Positions 50,149 to 63,864 of a stretch of 64,000 bases of DNA are shown here, in pieces. This DNA is from Gigantopelta aegis (lineage: Eukaryota; Mollusca; Gastropoda; Neomphalida; Peltospiridae): positions 76,961,638 to 77,025,637 of the forward strand of contig NC_054704.1 in assembly GCF_016097555.1 (NCBI RefSeq), given 5' to 3'. The translations under genes and the position numbers were made by a program. Under the pieces are notes generated by a model. It searched no databases. It had not been told where the DNA came from and saw only the letters and a list, made by a program, of their open reading frames with translations. The stretch's first letter is position 1, and each line of letters starts with the position of its first letter.

Positions 50149-53100
50149 TGTATTGCTTTAACAATACTCTCAGAATGCTTGTTATGTACAATACATGAAC
50201 ATTTCTGGAATGAAAATCTGAACAATATACCATTCTGATGGTATATTACTAAATGTACGCAACAGACATAATAAATTACCACTTATTATATCTGTTGTTT
50301 AATCGTACTAATAGGTCATCATAATGAAGTTCAGTGTTCAGGCATTTGGAATTAGATGGGCATGATTTGATTAGGACTTCAGTAGTGGAACATGTGGTCC
50401 TCCTAGGAGGATCGATCCTATGACCCTTCAGACATCAGACAGTCATTAAACAAACCTTTCTTTCCTTTCCCACACTTTCTATATGATAATTTCTGGGACA
50501 GTCCTAAAGGTATTTGCAAATGGATGTTTAAAGGTTAACTTTATTATAAAATTATTAGCTATGAGCTTATACGGTTTACTGTATATGTTGTATACCCAAT
50601 AACAGTTAAAAATTGTTATTCCAATTTTTGCTTTTATGTAACTGAAGCAAAATATCTTATAAAATATCTAAGCTAATGTTCCAAACTTTATTTGAAAACA
50701 ACAATATCATTATTTATATGTGATGTTATTCTTGATAATTTTTAGTACCAATCGTGTTTCTACTCAAGGGAGTTAACTCTGGTCATTATATTTCTTTTTA
50801 GCTGAAGAGTAATTTTAATGCAGCATTTTCAATAATTTTTATTAAATTGAAATAGCCTTTAACTACAACTTGTCTAATTTTAATTTTACTTTATTATAAA
50901 GTTAACCTTTAAGTTTGCTTTTATATTCGTCTCAAGTTTTAATATGTAAAGTGAATACATTTCCAAAACATTCACGTGCGTTTTCCCCCACAATTTACTA
51001 ATAATAAAAATAGAAATAGATGTCTGATCAAATTAAAGAGTAATGCATATTGTTTTTTATATATGTAGGAAAAAACTTGAAACAAAGTTGTTTGTGGAAA
51101 GTTTTATAGGTTTTGACATAATGAAGATACTTTGACAAGACTTGATAACACGATAGATGGTAAATTATTATTGGCAAATCCATATGTTTTGGTGAAACAC
51201 CTCAGTTACTTACAATAAAGGAACCAACTTCATTCTTAATGCAAATCATTTCAGCCATTTTTCATCATAATGGGGGGAAAAACCCTCATTAATTTGGGAG
51301 AAGACAGAACTAAATGTGGTTAACTGTTTTCAGCATGAACACTCGTCTAATAATATGATAAATCTTCCATTACTAAATTTGACCACAGATTAGTTTGCTA
51401 CATGTTATTAGAACCAGAATGTGCAAATACTTTTGTTTTAATGATGACACTTGGTTCAACAGTTTACATTCTCAGTGATACATTATTCTGGGTGGATTCG
51501 GGATTTTTCTTCAGAGTGGTGATGTACAACAACAACAAATAATATGTACGGCTGTCTAGTCTGCAAATTGCGATAAATTAGTTGTATATTGATTTCCTAT
51601 TTAAGACAGTGTTTAAGAGAGGGTGCACACCCACAGAACTTACATTCATCCACTACTGCTTAATTTGTTTATGGTTTGCCAAATTATACATACTTAGGTT
51701 GTAAGTGTTACTGACTTTGCCACATTGTTTTTTGTACAGCTGTAAACATTCCAATTACAGGGAGTATTGTCCGAGAATTATTTTTAGCAGAGTGCTAAAT
51801 GTAATTTTGTGAATTAAGATAATCTTTTTAAGTTTTTTGTTTCTCTCAAACTACATTCCATCCAGTTTTAGTATTTTATGAGTGCAGCTGATAAGCATTC
51901 ATATAAATATTAAAGTTGTACTTTTTCCAATATTGTTTAGTGAATCAGAAGATATATAATGTTAATAAAGTAGAGCCTCTTTTGGTGGTCGCCTTTATTA
52001 TATGGACTACAAATATTAGGTGGTCTTTAATATATTGTATCACTCTGCTCAAGAAAAAACAAACGGTCCAGCTGTTTATTATGTACAGTTTGTACTGTAT
52101 TTTGCATTTTTGATCTTTTAACCTATTTAATAATTTATTAATTTATTGTGATTGATGACGTCATTGACGTGTGATGCATTTCTCCATCTGTGATAGTGGA
52201 AACATTCCGTCCCTTGGATTACATAGGTCATACAAGGTTGATTTGGACCAGTATTTTAAATAGCATGATGGTTACATTGACTTAGTAATAAATTTAACCG
52301 AACCATTTGTCAGTTTGATCAGTACTTTAAATACATGGTTGTATTTATTTATTTATTTACCAGTATTTAAAATAGCTGGAAGGTTAATTTTTTACAATTA
52401 TTTAAATAGTCAGAAGGTTGACTGATGTTTACTGAAATATTAACTGACCAGCCAGTTAAATAGTTTGAAACTATCTGGTATTTTTAACATTGATTATCAC
52501 CTATAATCACCATGTTTGCATTGATGTAAACTTGTTTATATTTGTGGGGTATTAACTTTGTGGATATAGATATAATCTGTTAATGTGTTATCTAACAAAT
52601 TAACTAGTCCTAATACATTTACAGAGCTGTAATATATATTTAAAAAAAGTATATTTGTAAATAGTACTATTATAGTAGAATGTTTATATATCAAATTTAT
52701 ATTATACATATAGATAAAATACATCTGTTTTGTGTGGTACAACCATGTTTTGTATATGTGAATACACTGGTAGGCAATGTTTACATGATGCATATGATAC
52801 AGTACATGCAAATTAGTGTGTGTTTAGTTTATCTAATGTATGTTATAAAACGCTGATGTTGTCAGTAGGTCTTGAAAGTGAAAAGTGTGAAGTGTTTAAT
52901 ATATTCTTTCAGAATTTCATATTGGTATCTGCTTGGTAATTACAATTTTTCATCACATTCCAAAACTTGTCAAAGTTGCATGATAACGAAAATATTTAAA
53001 AAAAAATCTTGTGAAATATACAGATTACTCGTTGAATTACATGTCTGCAATAAACTACCTGATCGCATCCGAATAATTAACGTTATATTATTGCAAATTT

Positions 53101-55469
53101 AAATAAGGTTGACTCGCAGATTAACATCTTATGTCAGTTTGTATTTGAATTGCATCTCCGTATTTTTGAGCTATTTTAATGGATACTCGATACGTACTTT
53201 ATATTTACCAAGAATGCTAAAAAAAACCAACCCAAAATACCCACTGTTTAAGCCGAATGGCACCACCTTAAAGTCTTGGTACTCTTTGAGTTAATTATAC
53301 AAAGATTAAACATGGGATTGATTAATTTGTAGTTGCATATGATGGATACAAGTAAAAAAACCCACTAAACTAACAAAATATGACATTTACAGGTTTGATA
53401 AGGCACCTTTAAACGTTACTGGTAACAACCAATACTGTTAAATTTGAAGGTCAGTATAATTAATTTTTAATTACATTCTTTTTACTAAACATGAGTATTG
53501 TCCTAGCTTTCTGTCAATATTATTATGATGTCAGTTGATGTATGATTTGATTATAGACGTAAGCAGTTTGAAAGGGCAGTTCGTGAATTTTATTGACTGA
53601 AAAGCAAGTTAAAATAATTATAAAAGAAGAAAAACTGATGTCAATATATAAAGGTTGAAACTTGTTCTTGTAATGTTGAGTCAGTTTAAGGTAAGAGTAG
53701 TTTTCTTTTTTATTTGAATGAATTGCCCTTTGGTACTATATTAAAGTTTCCATAAAACCTAGCATTTCCTGATTGCAAGCTTACTATAATAACCTTGGTT
53801 TTTTTATGTTAATTCTTGTGTTCAGTCTTTAGATTAATAGCAGAGCCAATCACAGACTGACTGGGGAAAATGGTATGTTGAGAGATCAATAGGAAAACTA
53901 TTAACAGACCAACCGAAAAGCAGTCTATTAATAGTCTGATAGTAAATTGTTATGTTCTTAATATTCTCTTAAACTTCAGAATAGTTCAAGGTGTTTTATG
54001 ATGATTTAATATGGGGGGGGGGGGGGGGGGGAGGGAGAAGAAGAATGCTGAATGCTGAATGCAACATTTGTATAAAATGTGCCTGGATCTACCTCACGAA
54101 ATTGTTCCAGGACTTTTTTTAATTATTTTTTTAATAAATTACACTGTAGTTATTATACTGTTAGCTGTAGAATGTTATCCGTCCACTATGCATTTGTTGT
54201 TAAGCAAATATTTGTGATAGTTTTTAAATTTTTATTTATCATTTAATGTGTTCATTTGTATGTTATACAGAGTGATATCCATCCATTCACCTCATCATAT
54301 TGCATGTATGCTTAACCCACTCACTTTTTACGATACTTCCTTATAACTTTAACACCCATAACCTCGTATATTCAGTGTTCAAGTTGATGTGTTTGTCTGT
54401 AATTAATGAAAAGTGTTTTAAGTATTTTATAGTGTTTTTATTTAAATTTTGTATTGTGTTATTCAACATCCACCACCCTGGTTTTGGAAGAAGACATTCA
54501 TGGCAGCTTAAAGATAATAACAACAACAACAACCATTTAACAACAATAATACTTTCTTGAGTTAATGCTTTCAAATCAAATTCCATCTTTTTTTATGATA
54601 AATATTTTCTTATCACACGGTTGTATCTACTTTTATCCATTTTTATATACATTTTATTTAATATTTAAAAACTGAAAAGCAGTGCTCGACTCCATCGTTA
54701 TTATTAATATCATTTGTATTTTCAGTGCAGATGTACTTTCATGTAAAACATTAGTTATGTCATTCTTGTAAATATCACATTATTAAAAAAAAAAAAAAAA
54801 ATGGTGTTGGTCTGTTCACATGTTATTTAATTATTATTTTTTTAAACCATGCAACAACTTTTGATAATAGTATTTTATCTTGATGACCATTCTATACTAT
54901 TTATTCATGGGCAGATTTTATTTTTATTTTATTTTTTGGGGGGAGGAGGCAACCTAGCCCTGTCTCCACCATTGTGGCATGAAACTGCACTTTATTAACT
55001 TTTTTCCCCGATCATATTTAGTATGAGTATTCCATCAACATATCTATCTTTTTCATGTTCCACCCCAAGCCCCTTTTCACAAAACCGTATCCATCTTCAT
55101 CCGTCCATAACTGATGCTCATTTCGTTGATTATTTACAAGTGTCGTATGTTTGGTATGATACATTGGTTCTGTTTGCTACAATTCTTACCATTCTAGATT
55201 TAAATTTCAAATTTGTATGAACAACTTTTATACTTAATTTTGTTTTTAACTGTGGATACATAGGAATCTAAAATGTTTATTTATTCAGTTGCTAGTGCTT
55301 TGATTTGCTTTTTAGCTTTAAAGACTCCAGTAGCATATTCGTTGGTAGTTTATTTTTGTGAATTGTTTTAACTCTGCTAGTCTTTGGGGTCTGAGTGACC
55401 CAATTTGACATGATGTCTGTTCATAACCTGTTTTTAAACCTTCCACTGTTCCACACGCACACATTCACA

Positions 55470-55470
<1 letters not shown>

Positions 55471-55505
<35 letters not shown>
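55471..55505 (+). repeat. (CA)n microsatellite
   Basis: About 17 CA units. Confidence 0.9.
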
Positions 55506-55508
<3 letters not shown>

Positions 55509-56604
55509 TCATGCAATATATTCATGATTCAAATTTTAAATTTTATTTAATTGTAATTTATTATTTAATTTTAACTCCCTTTTTCATATCTGTTATGTGA
55601 GAGCTGTGTTTGAAAATAGATCTTTTATAATCAGCAAGGTCGGTGTTATTTTATGTTAGGGATATGGGCTGAATAAAAGGCATTTTTAAAAATATATATA
55701 TGTAAAGCAGTTTGATCACTGGAACTTTTTGGGGGTTTTCAAAGGTATCTTGAAATCTAATGGGGATATTGTGTTAATATTTTAGTCTTCTATTTTAATC
55801 ACTAAATTTTAATATATTAATGTGACTGTTGTGGAATTATATTATGGCTGGGGAAGAAACCATTTTCTTTCTTATGTTTAGTCTCACCAAACTAGAAACA
55901 ATTTTGCCACTTTTGTTTTAATAAATATTTATGTGGCTATTGAAAAGTGATATAAACCTCTGCTGTGAACTACTGCATGGAGTTAAGTGACTATGACAAA
56001 CCTGTGTTTTCACCTCATTGTTACATGTATATCAGTATTACCAAGCCGTGTAGCATTGTAACTAATCATTAACCATCATAAAAAAACATATGTTACCATG
56101 TGTGATGCGTGTCTCATGTTCTTTATGTAATATCTGAATTTGGTTCTGCAAACATTTTATCATAGCATGACGTCGTTGTCAAAACCATCTGGCAATACAA
56201 ATAAAAAGGACACAAAATAATTAAACACTTATTTGTTTGTTTTTATACCATGATTGAAAACACGACGTGGAATTATATATGTCGGGTGGCCCCTAAAAAA
56301 AAAAAAACGATAACTATTGAATATGGAATTGGCTAAAACGTATGGTGACTGTACTTTTAATACTTCACACTCATTACTATATGTATGTGGATATTTTCCA
56401 CATTCAGTGGGGGGTTGAAGGCAATGTATAAGCAAGATGGTGGACAATTTGACCACTTTTCAGTTAAACAATAGATCAAGTTACACCTTGCTTTTAGCTG
56501 TGAACTTTTTTCTTTTTTTTTAAAAAGGTATGTCGATTTGTTTTTTTTAAATTCGTGGAAATAACTCAATAAGTACGGTAAAGAAGTGCATTTCATTCAG
56601 AAAA

Positions 56605-56712
56605 TCGCTCTGGCCGGTGCACCACAAGTGGTGTAGCAAAGGCTGTGGTATGTGCTATCCTGTCTGGGTTGTTGTATATAAAATATCCCTTGCTGTTAAT
56701 CAAAAAGAGTAG
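56605..56712 (+). repeat. SINE fragment, plus
   Basis: CTGGCCGGTGCACCACAAG, GGCTGTGGTATGTGCTATCC, TGTATATAAAATATCCCTTG; head and tail missing. Confidence 0.75.
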
Positions 56713-56935
56713 CCCAGCAACAGCTAGGATTAAGGACTATGGTAAAAGAATACGGTGGGCCTATCAATAATGAGTAGCTATCGGGTACCATTTTATTGTG
56801 AGAAGAGGGTACTTCTGTCCCTCTAAGTCTTAAACGGGGAGGTGGATTTGGATCCCCCCCCCCCCCCCCAATGAATGTATAGGTCATAATTTTTTCTTAT
56901 TAAAATAACATTTGGGTGGTGGTTTTAGTACGATC

Positions 56936-57434
56936 AGTTATTATAAACATTCTAAATTGCTTTATATCACGCACACACACACGCACAAATTAAGGTTTTT
57001 GAACCTTTTTGGATAGGTGCAGTAATAAAAAAATATCGCCTTTCTAACAGTTCAAATCCTGGAACTGCCTCTGTATATATCAGAATTTGTTGTGGGGGTT
57101 TTTTGTTTTTTTTTACAAAATTAGTAAATTACAGTAGAAGACGAAAATATTTGTCAGAAGTGGGATTTGAACCCACGCCCACATTTGTGGACCAGAACAC
57201 TCGTTATCACACGATGTGTGTAAAGCTCGCTCGCCTTGAGTCTGGCGCCTTAGACCACTCGGCCATCCTGACAACAATACACTTTTAATGCAATTCGTGA
57301 AATTAATGATACACATATTGCATATTGAAAGAAATGTGGAGCTCAGTTCGATGCCATTGTTGAGATCTTCTTGGACTTAAAATCCCTTTCACTTCAAAAA
57401 TTACATGTATTACATTACGCAAACATTTTAACTC
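56936..57434. repeat. Tandem segmental duplication, copy 1
   Basis: Parallel to 57860-58282 plus 58616-58690. It runs from GTTATTATAAACATTCTA through the tRNA-Leu gene to AAACATTTTAACTCG. Confidence 0.88.
57152..57272 (-). tRNA. tRNA-Leu(CAA), intron-containing, copy 1
   Basis: Minus strand: GTCAGGATGGCCGAGTGGTC (acceptor plus box A), CCAGACTCAAG anticodon stem-loop with CAA, intron of about 37 nt, then TTCTGGTCC, variable arm, and box B GGTTCAAATCC, ending CTTCTGAC plus discriminator A. Position and type of intron match animal tRNA-Leu-CAA genes. The downstream T run (TTTT) within 8 nt is a pol III terminator. All stems pair. Confidence 0.95.
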
Positions 57435-57457
57435 GAAAACCATATGATAATGATCAG

Positions 57458-57533
57458 TGAGAATGACCAAATGTCAGACATCCAATAGCCGATGATTAAT
57501 AAATCAATGTGTTCTAGCTAGTGGTGTAGAATA
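57458..57533 (+). repeat. SINE tail fragment, plus
   Basis: ATGTCAGACATCCAATAGCC, GATGATTAATAAATCAATGT, TCTAGCTAGTGGTGTAG. Confidence 0.75.
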
Positions 57534-57534
57534 A

Positions 57535-57722
57535 AATTTGGGGGACAGGACGTAGCCCAGTGGTAAAACGTTCGCTCGATGCGTGGTCGGTCTGAGATCG
57601 ATCCCCGTCGGTGGGCCCATTGGGCTATTTCTCGTTCCAGCCAGTGCACCAAGACTGGTATATCAAAAACTGTGGTATGTGTTATCCTGTCTGTGGGATG
57701 ATGCATATAAAAGATCCCGTAT
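57535..57722 (+). repeat. SINE head and body, plus
   Basis: GACGTAGCCCAGTGGTAAAA (A box), GAGATCGATCCCCGTCGG (B box), CGTTCCAGCCAGTGCACC, GGATGATGCATATAAAAGAT; tail truncated. Confidence 0.85.
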
Positions 57723-58075
57723 TTCAGTTCTTTGTTATTAAAGTATATTAAAAAGAGAAAGAAAAAAAAGAAAAATAAACCCCAAGTTAAAAGACATTAT
57801 ATATAGCCCGAGCCTCAAATTATATTTAAAAACATACGACACACAATAATTAATAATAAGTTATTATAAACATTCTAGATTGCTTTATATCACACACACA
57901 TGAACAAATTAAGGTTTTCGAACCTTTTTGGATAGGTGCCATAATAAACTCTCCCCTTTCTAACCGAGTTCAAATCCTGGAACTGCCTCTGTATATATCA
58001 GAATTTGTTGGGGTTTTTGTGTGGGTTTTTTTTTTTTAACAAAATTAGTGAATTACAGTAGAAGACAAAAATATT

Positions 58076-58196
58076 TGTCAGAAGTGGGATTTGAACCCAC
58101 GCCCACATTCGTGGACCAGAACACTCGTTATCACACATAGTGTGTAAAGCTCATGCGGCTTGAGTCTGGCGCCTTAGACCACTCGGCCATCCTGAC
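58076..58196 (-). tRNA. tRNA-Leu(CAA), intron-containing, copy 2
   Basis: Same structure as copy 1: box A TGGCCGAGTGG, CCAGACTCAAG, intron with a TTTACACAC/GTGTGATAA hairpin, box B GGTTCAAATCC and T5 terminator just downstream. 121 bp, stems pair. Confidence 0.95.
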
Positions 58197-58292
58197 AACG
58201 ATACACAATAAATGCAATTCGTAAAACTAATGATACACATATTGCATATTGAAAGACAGTTTGATGCGCTTGTTAAGATCTTTTTGGACTTA

Positions 58293-58615
58293 CGGGGCGA
58301 GACGTAGCCTAGTGGTAAAGCTCCCGCCAGATGCGCAATCGGTGTGGGATCGATCCCCGTCGGTGGGCCCATTGGGCTATTTCTCGTTCCAGCCAGTGCA
58401 CCATGACCGGTATACCAAAGACCGTGGTATGTGCTATACTGTCTGTGGGATGGTGCATATAAAAGATCCCTTGCTGCTAATCGAAAAGAGTAGCCCATGT
58501 AGGGCGGCAGCGGGTTTCCTCGCTCCATATCTGTGTGGTCCTTAACCATAAGTCTGACGCCATATAACCGTAAATAAAATGTGTTGAGTGCGTCATTAAA
58601 TAAAACATCTCCTCC
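58293..58615 (+). repeat. Full-length tRNA-derived SINE with 11-bp TSD
   Basis: Flanked by TTTTGGACTTA at 58282-58292 and 58616-58626. Head with A box TAGCCTAGTGG and B box GGATCGATCCC, body CCATTGGGCTATTTCTCG and TGGTGCATATAAAAGATCCC, tail GCCATATAACCGTAAATAAA. No insertion at this site in duplication copy 1. Confidence 0.93.
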
Positions 58616-58674
58616 TTTTGGACTTAAAATCCCTGTCACTTCAAAAAAATACACATATTACGTTAAACAAAAAC

Positions 58675-58911
58675 TTTAACTCAAAAAACATTTGGTTATT
58701 CTGACATATAATCATAGAGAGGAAACCCGTTGCATTTTTTCATTAGTAGCAAGGGATCTTTTATATGCATCATCCCACAGACAGGTTAGCACATACTACA
58801 GCCTTTGATATACCAGTCGTGGTGCACTGGCTGGAACTAGTAATAACCCAATGGGCCCATCGACGGGGATCGATCCTAAACCGACCGCGCATCAAGCGAA
58901 CGCTTTACCAC
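58675..58911 (-). repeat. SINE, minus, left arm of inverted pair
   Basis: Tail side left, head GATCGATCCTAAACCGACC and CGCTTTACCAC at the right, then abrupt switch to a plus SINE. Confidence 0.85.
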
Positions 58912-59092
58912 ATGCTATGTACAGTCCTGTCTGTGGAATGGTGCATATAGATTAAGATCCCTTGCTACTAATGGAACAATGTAGCGGGTTTCGTCTCTAA
59001 GACTATGTCAGAATTACCAACTGTGTGACATCCAATAGCCGATTAATAATCAATGTGCTCTAGTGGTGTCGTTAAACAAAATAAACTTTTAG
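58912..59092 (+). repeat. SINE, plus, right arm of inverted pair
   Basis: Begins inside the body (ATGCTATGTACAGTCC, GTCTGTGGAATGGTGCATAT) and ends GTGGTGTCGTTAAACAAAAT. Confidence 0.85.
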
Positions 59093-62000
59093 CTGAGTGT
59101 TACGAACGTTTAATATCTATTTTTTTTTTCATTTCTTTTATTTAATTAGTTATTTAAAGTTTTAAACGTAAACCATTTCAAGTGTTGGTCGAGTATTTAC
59201 AAACAAATGAAAGGATTGTATTTTTCAAACAACGGTGTTGAAGAAAGTTTTTGTTAACGTGTTAAAAGTTGAACACAACATCAATTTTGAAGAAGTGTTT
59301 CAGTTTTAAAAGGGAATAGTCTTTAGAACAAAGGGAATTCCACACGAGCGCCAAAGTCATCTTTATTTTCATCAGTAGAACCATTGATATCTGGACAGCC
59401 TCCCTGGGCTTGAAAAAGGAGTAACTGCAAAGATTGATTTGCCGACATTCTTCTTTGTTCTCACCCTATACCGCACTTCGCAAAGATCTTTTTGCTCTCA
59501 GGTACCGTATTCACATCGTGCAAAATACATCGTACAAAGATAAATTCTATAATTTCAACGGCAATGGTAGCCGCCTCCGCTGTCTTCTGTCCGCGTAGAT
59601 CAATTTATAAAACGGCGGTCATATATTTATAAGACGTTGTACTCAAATAGCATTAACTATGATGTTTTATTTCCAATAAGGTTTATAAAATTATTCAAAA
59701 TTTGTAAAAAGTAAAAGGACCATTGAATAGTTACTCGATCGTTTTTTCACCAACTGTGGTTGTGTGGTGTTCAAATTGAAAAATTATGTTTTTAAAAATG
59801 ACGTCTCATCTTTTTTTCGAATAAAGTTTGGTATGTCTACCATACATGTAGGTATTTTGTAAATTACTTTGCAGCGCTTATGTGACAGAAAGGTGGGTTA
59901 GTAATTTTCTTACCCGTTATTAGAGCTACAAAGTAGGCCTACATGCACAGTAACACAGATTGAAACAGTATATCTCTTAGAGTAGGCATACATGATGATG
60001 TACAACACATAGCCCGTGTTTTTGAGAATTTGAGAGTCCGTGTATCAGATATGTATCAGGCATAAACTAATGGTAATTTACTCTTACCTAACTCTACGTT
60101 CCTTGAAGACAAAAACATATTTTTAAGGGATGGGCACATATATTTAATATGACGTTTACATTATATTCTATGCAAGTATTTGAAATCTTATACTTTTAAC
60201 AACGCTGACACCTGTTCCAAACCAGTTCCGTTATACAAATACCTGAACTGTTCAGGTAATCATCTGTTTATGAATTGTTATCAGAAAAACAGTTCTATTA
60301 TAAATGTAATTCAGATCAGGTGGCATTACATTTTCCGTCACTTTAGCACTTTAGTCTTGTAACCATAGAATAGACCATTATGTTCAACAGGCATACACAC
60401 CTGGTTATTTGTGAGATACATACTTCTATTTACACCACCGAGGTTCTACTCAACTCCAAAACTCAACTAATTGTAATAATCTATTATTTGTCCACACTGA
60501 TGAAGTATCAGCCTTGCAAAAAAGTGTCATCAGAGATATATGTTGAGTTACCATTGGTGAGCCAATTGTTAATCGCCCATTACTAATTTAAAGCTATCTC
60601 CTATAGGTTTGAGATCAAAGAAAGATGACACCTACACAGTATTAAATGATGACTGTGAAGAGTGGGGCCTCGTTAAGTCAATCGTCACGAACGTGTACAC
60701 ATGCAATTCTGTAAACAAATCTTACATGTAAAACGAAGCACATCAAAATGATAGTATATTATGAACTAGTCCGTTTCCCCCTTATATAAGCAGGGGAAAA
60801 AACCAATAAACATTGATAGGCCTAACTTGTTGATGAATGTATATATATGAAAGGTACACACAACTACATGTAACTGGGTCAGTCAAGTGCGGGATCTATT
60901 GTTCTACACTTGTATAAACGGTTAACAGAAGTGTTGAGAAATTTATTTCTTCACAATTAAGACAGAGAATAGCAGTTCAGTTTATCCGGTCTGTGTTACT
61001 GTCGTGTTGGGAATCGTATTTACATCAGTTCCATCGTCTGAACTGTAGGAACAATTAGTGTTAACATTTTCCGCGACAATCGATTATGAATTTTATAATC
61101 AATCATCACATCGGTACAGCCAAACCGATCAGTTTTCAGTTATATTCGATCACTGGAACTTCACTAGTTTACTGTAGTAGATACGTCACCGTAATGAATT
61201 TACAAACATATTGCTAATAGTGTATCCTTTAAATCGTAGCTACAGACACCTACTGCATTTAAATACAAACAGTTTTTGTAAATACAAGATACCTGTATGT
61301 AGCCTTTCTATAGAAACAGCAGATGTAATATAGACATAAATGGTAGAATCAACTCGCTGTAATATCAATGATGTAAAGAACAATTACCATTTCATCCTAG
61401 TTTTAGAGTATTTATGAGGCAGATACATTAAACCAAAACAAATCATATTTCTGCACAACGCAGTCGAAAATATATTACGCAAAGTGTTTAATAGATTATT
61501 GCTTACATGATCCAATATCAAGTGCTCGTCCTTAGGAAAACTTTAGGAGATTCGTAACATGTAGGATTACTGCCACTCCCAAGAATAGCTAAGAAAACCC
61601 ACATTTCCTTTACAATAAACCATCAATATATACTCTTCAAAAAAAGTAGGGGAACCTGAAATATTAATGTTAATATCAACTATTAGACCGAACATACTTT
61701 TTGACCACAGACATCCTAGTAAAGAAGGTTCAGGTCTGTTTATCAACACATCGAAACACATTCCATAGTTTGCACGTGCATCACGCAGTTGCCCCGTAAC
61801 GTGCGTGGGGTGTCATTCTCGATTTTGACAATTTCCAGGAAGGTTCATTAATCACCGTGGAACATTATTTCTGTCAATCTTTTTCATTCTGTTGATCATA
61901 CAGTTGTTATTGTTTTGTTTTTAGTCATTTGTATTGTTTGAATTTGCGATTTACTGATAAAAAACCGTCAACTTTCAAATTTCACTTCTGACCCCAATCG

Positions 62001-63743
62001 TCCTTCAAGATCTTTGGTGGTCATAAAACCTACTCTAATACTGAATTACTGGTTGTAATGTTTGCCCATTTAATTCACTATTATCATATAACCATTCCCC
62101 ACAGCTAATATACCTTACAATTTTGGCAATTGTAAATTCTTATTAGAGTTCCACTACTTTTTTGGAAGAGATGTATACATTAAATCAACTACTTTCCATT
62201 GATAACACGACGGTTGATTTCAAAATGTGGATTTCTGCTTAAAGCTACCAAATACAAAACAGATCATCATACGTGAAAACGGAATGTATACACGTGTAAA
62301 TATTACATAAATGTAAGCTACACATTTGCTGTTGATGTACAATACATTAATTTATATATTTTTCTTAGTGTATATCATACACGTTTGTGAACATTATTAT
62401 AGTCTGTATATATGTTCATGTCGCGATCGGAATCGGGGTGGACGTGCATGAACCTTCAGTCGATTTAGGCACCTAATTTAGAAAGTTTTGGGTAGTTGGT
62501 GTACATGTCTATCTTACGCCTATAAACTGGGGGTCTAGCCTGAATAATTTCATTTACCCAGACCGCATTTCCGTTAATTATTACACATTTGATAAAGCAA
62601 TCAAAATTGTAAATGGTTTGGGACGTGGTACTTTTGATAGGCAAGATGGATATCAAATCAGCTTTTAACACTTTCAATATTTCCATCAGAATCTGAACTT
62701 TTTTCAAGTTACTTGAGCACATATTTGTTGATAAATGTTTGCCAATAGGCTGTTCATTATGTGTCCTGTTCTTCATATTTAGAATGAATATTTAAATTTC
62801 ATTAACAAAAGGAAACTGATCGATTATTTATTTGGTGGTCGAAAAATACACAGAACATATTTCATAGATTTTTTATTATCATTATTATTATTATTATTAT
62901 TATTAATGAAATTGAGGTTTAATGTACTTGTGAAAGCCAGAATTAGGGTAAATGCCATTAAGCTGCGGGCGGATATATAAAATACCTGGAAATTATAGCA
63001 TCAAATTCTAATTTATTTTCCTTGACCAGGTTTATTTATTTTCTCCTGGTAGCAACTGCCCATTTTTTCCAGTGCTTTGTAACTACCACCGATAATGTAT
63101 GTCGTTTAAGTGGAGAAGTCGGTCCATGACAGTTTTGTAGGTAGCCTCTGACTGACGCGGTTCTGTTGGCGGTGGCATGGTGACGCTAGATCTCGCAATG
63201 TGGCAGATTCTCGATCAACAACAGTACCGTTTATTTATTTATTTATTTATTTGGATTTTATTTGAATTGGATTATGCTATATTTTCATCGATGATTTATT
63301 TGCATATTTTCGACATGTATATATCTGGTTCCAGTGTGCACTGTTGCTCAATTTCAGCAAAAATAATGTTCACATATTTGCAATTTTTAGTGTATTATTT
63401 CATTTGCATCTGTATCTATTTATCTATTTGTAGCCATTTATTTATATTTGGGTTGCCCAAATGCCCTATTTTCGGGTGGTAACCTTAAATTAAGCCGTGG
63501 CTAATTCAGTCAATAAATAAATAAACACACAATATTTTGTATTGTTATCTTTGAATAATAACATTTAATCTTTCTATTAAATGAAGTTATTTGAATTTAA
63601 TTGTTTTGTGTTTGTTTGGGGGGTGGGGGTTGGAAAGGGTGTAATTAGAGTAAATAGTGAGAAATTAATCCATACACATTTTTTACATAGGCAGTCTGTG
63701 AAATAAAATTAAAATGTAAACAAGTTTTAAAAGAGAAAAAATC
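59093..63743. other. Intergenic, no gene seen
   Basis: AT-rich. One MITE (61629-62173), ATT microsatellite near 62880-62905 and TTTA repeats near 63228-63252. Open frames up to 103 codons occur but none has a recognisable domain. Confidence 0.55.
61629..62173. mobile_element. Tc1/mariner-like MITE, about 545 bp
   Basis: ATACTCTTCAAAAAAAGTAG at the left and the inverse of ATCTCTTCCAAAAAAGTAG at the right; both ends adjoin TA. No transposase. Confidence 0.78.
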
Positions 63744-63864
63744 TGTCAGAAGTGTGATTTGAACGCACGCCCACATTCGTGGACCAGAATACTCGTTATC
63801 ACACACATTGTGTAAAGCTCGTAAGCCTTGAGCCTGGCGCCTTAGACCACTCGGCCATCTTGAC
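63744..63864 (-). tRNA. tRNA-Leu(CAA), diverged copy 3, possibly a pseudogene
   Basis: Same 121-bp layout and CAA anticodon with an intron, but GTCAAGA at the 5' end mispairs (A:C) with CTGAC at the 3' end, and the T stem GTGCG/CACAC has a C:A mismatch. Box A and B and a T6 terminator remain. Flanks are unrelated to the 57-58 kb duplication. Confidence 0.8.

Larger units (their letters stand above)
48705..57151. other. 3' flank of MAPK15, no gene seen
   Basis: 8.4 kb of AT-rich sequence. It should begin with the MAPK15 3' UTR; I could not choose a polyadenylation site. Contains the TIR element at 49579-50148, a G-run near 54015, a CA microsatellite near 55471 and a SINE piece at 56605. No coding region or RNA gene recognised. 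Confidence 0.6.
57860..58690. repeat. Tandem segmental duplication, copy 2, with SINE inserted
   Basis: Second copy of 56936-57434, interrupted by a SINE at 58293-58615. Confidence 0.88.

Noticed and set aside
58151-58654. 167-codon minus-strand open frame
   Set aside because: Runs through a SINE and a tRNA-Leu gene; not a protein gene.
62465-62776. 103-codon minus-strand open frame
   Set aside because: No domain, no splice context and no homologue I recognise; such lengths are expected by chance in 64 kb. Kept out for lack of support.
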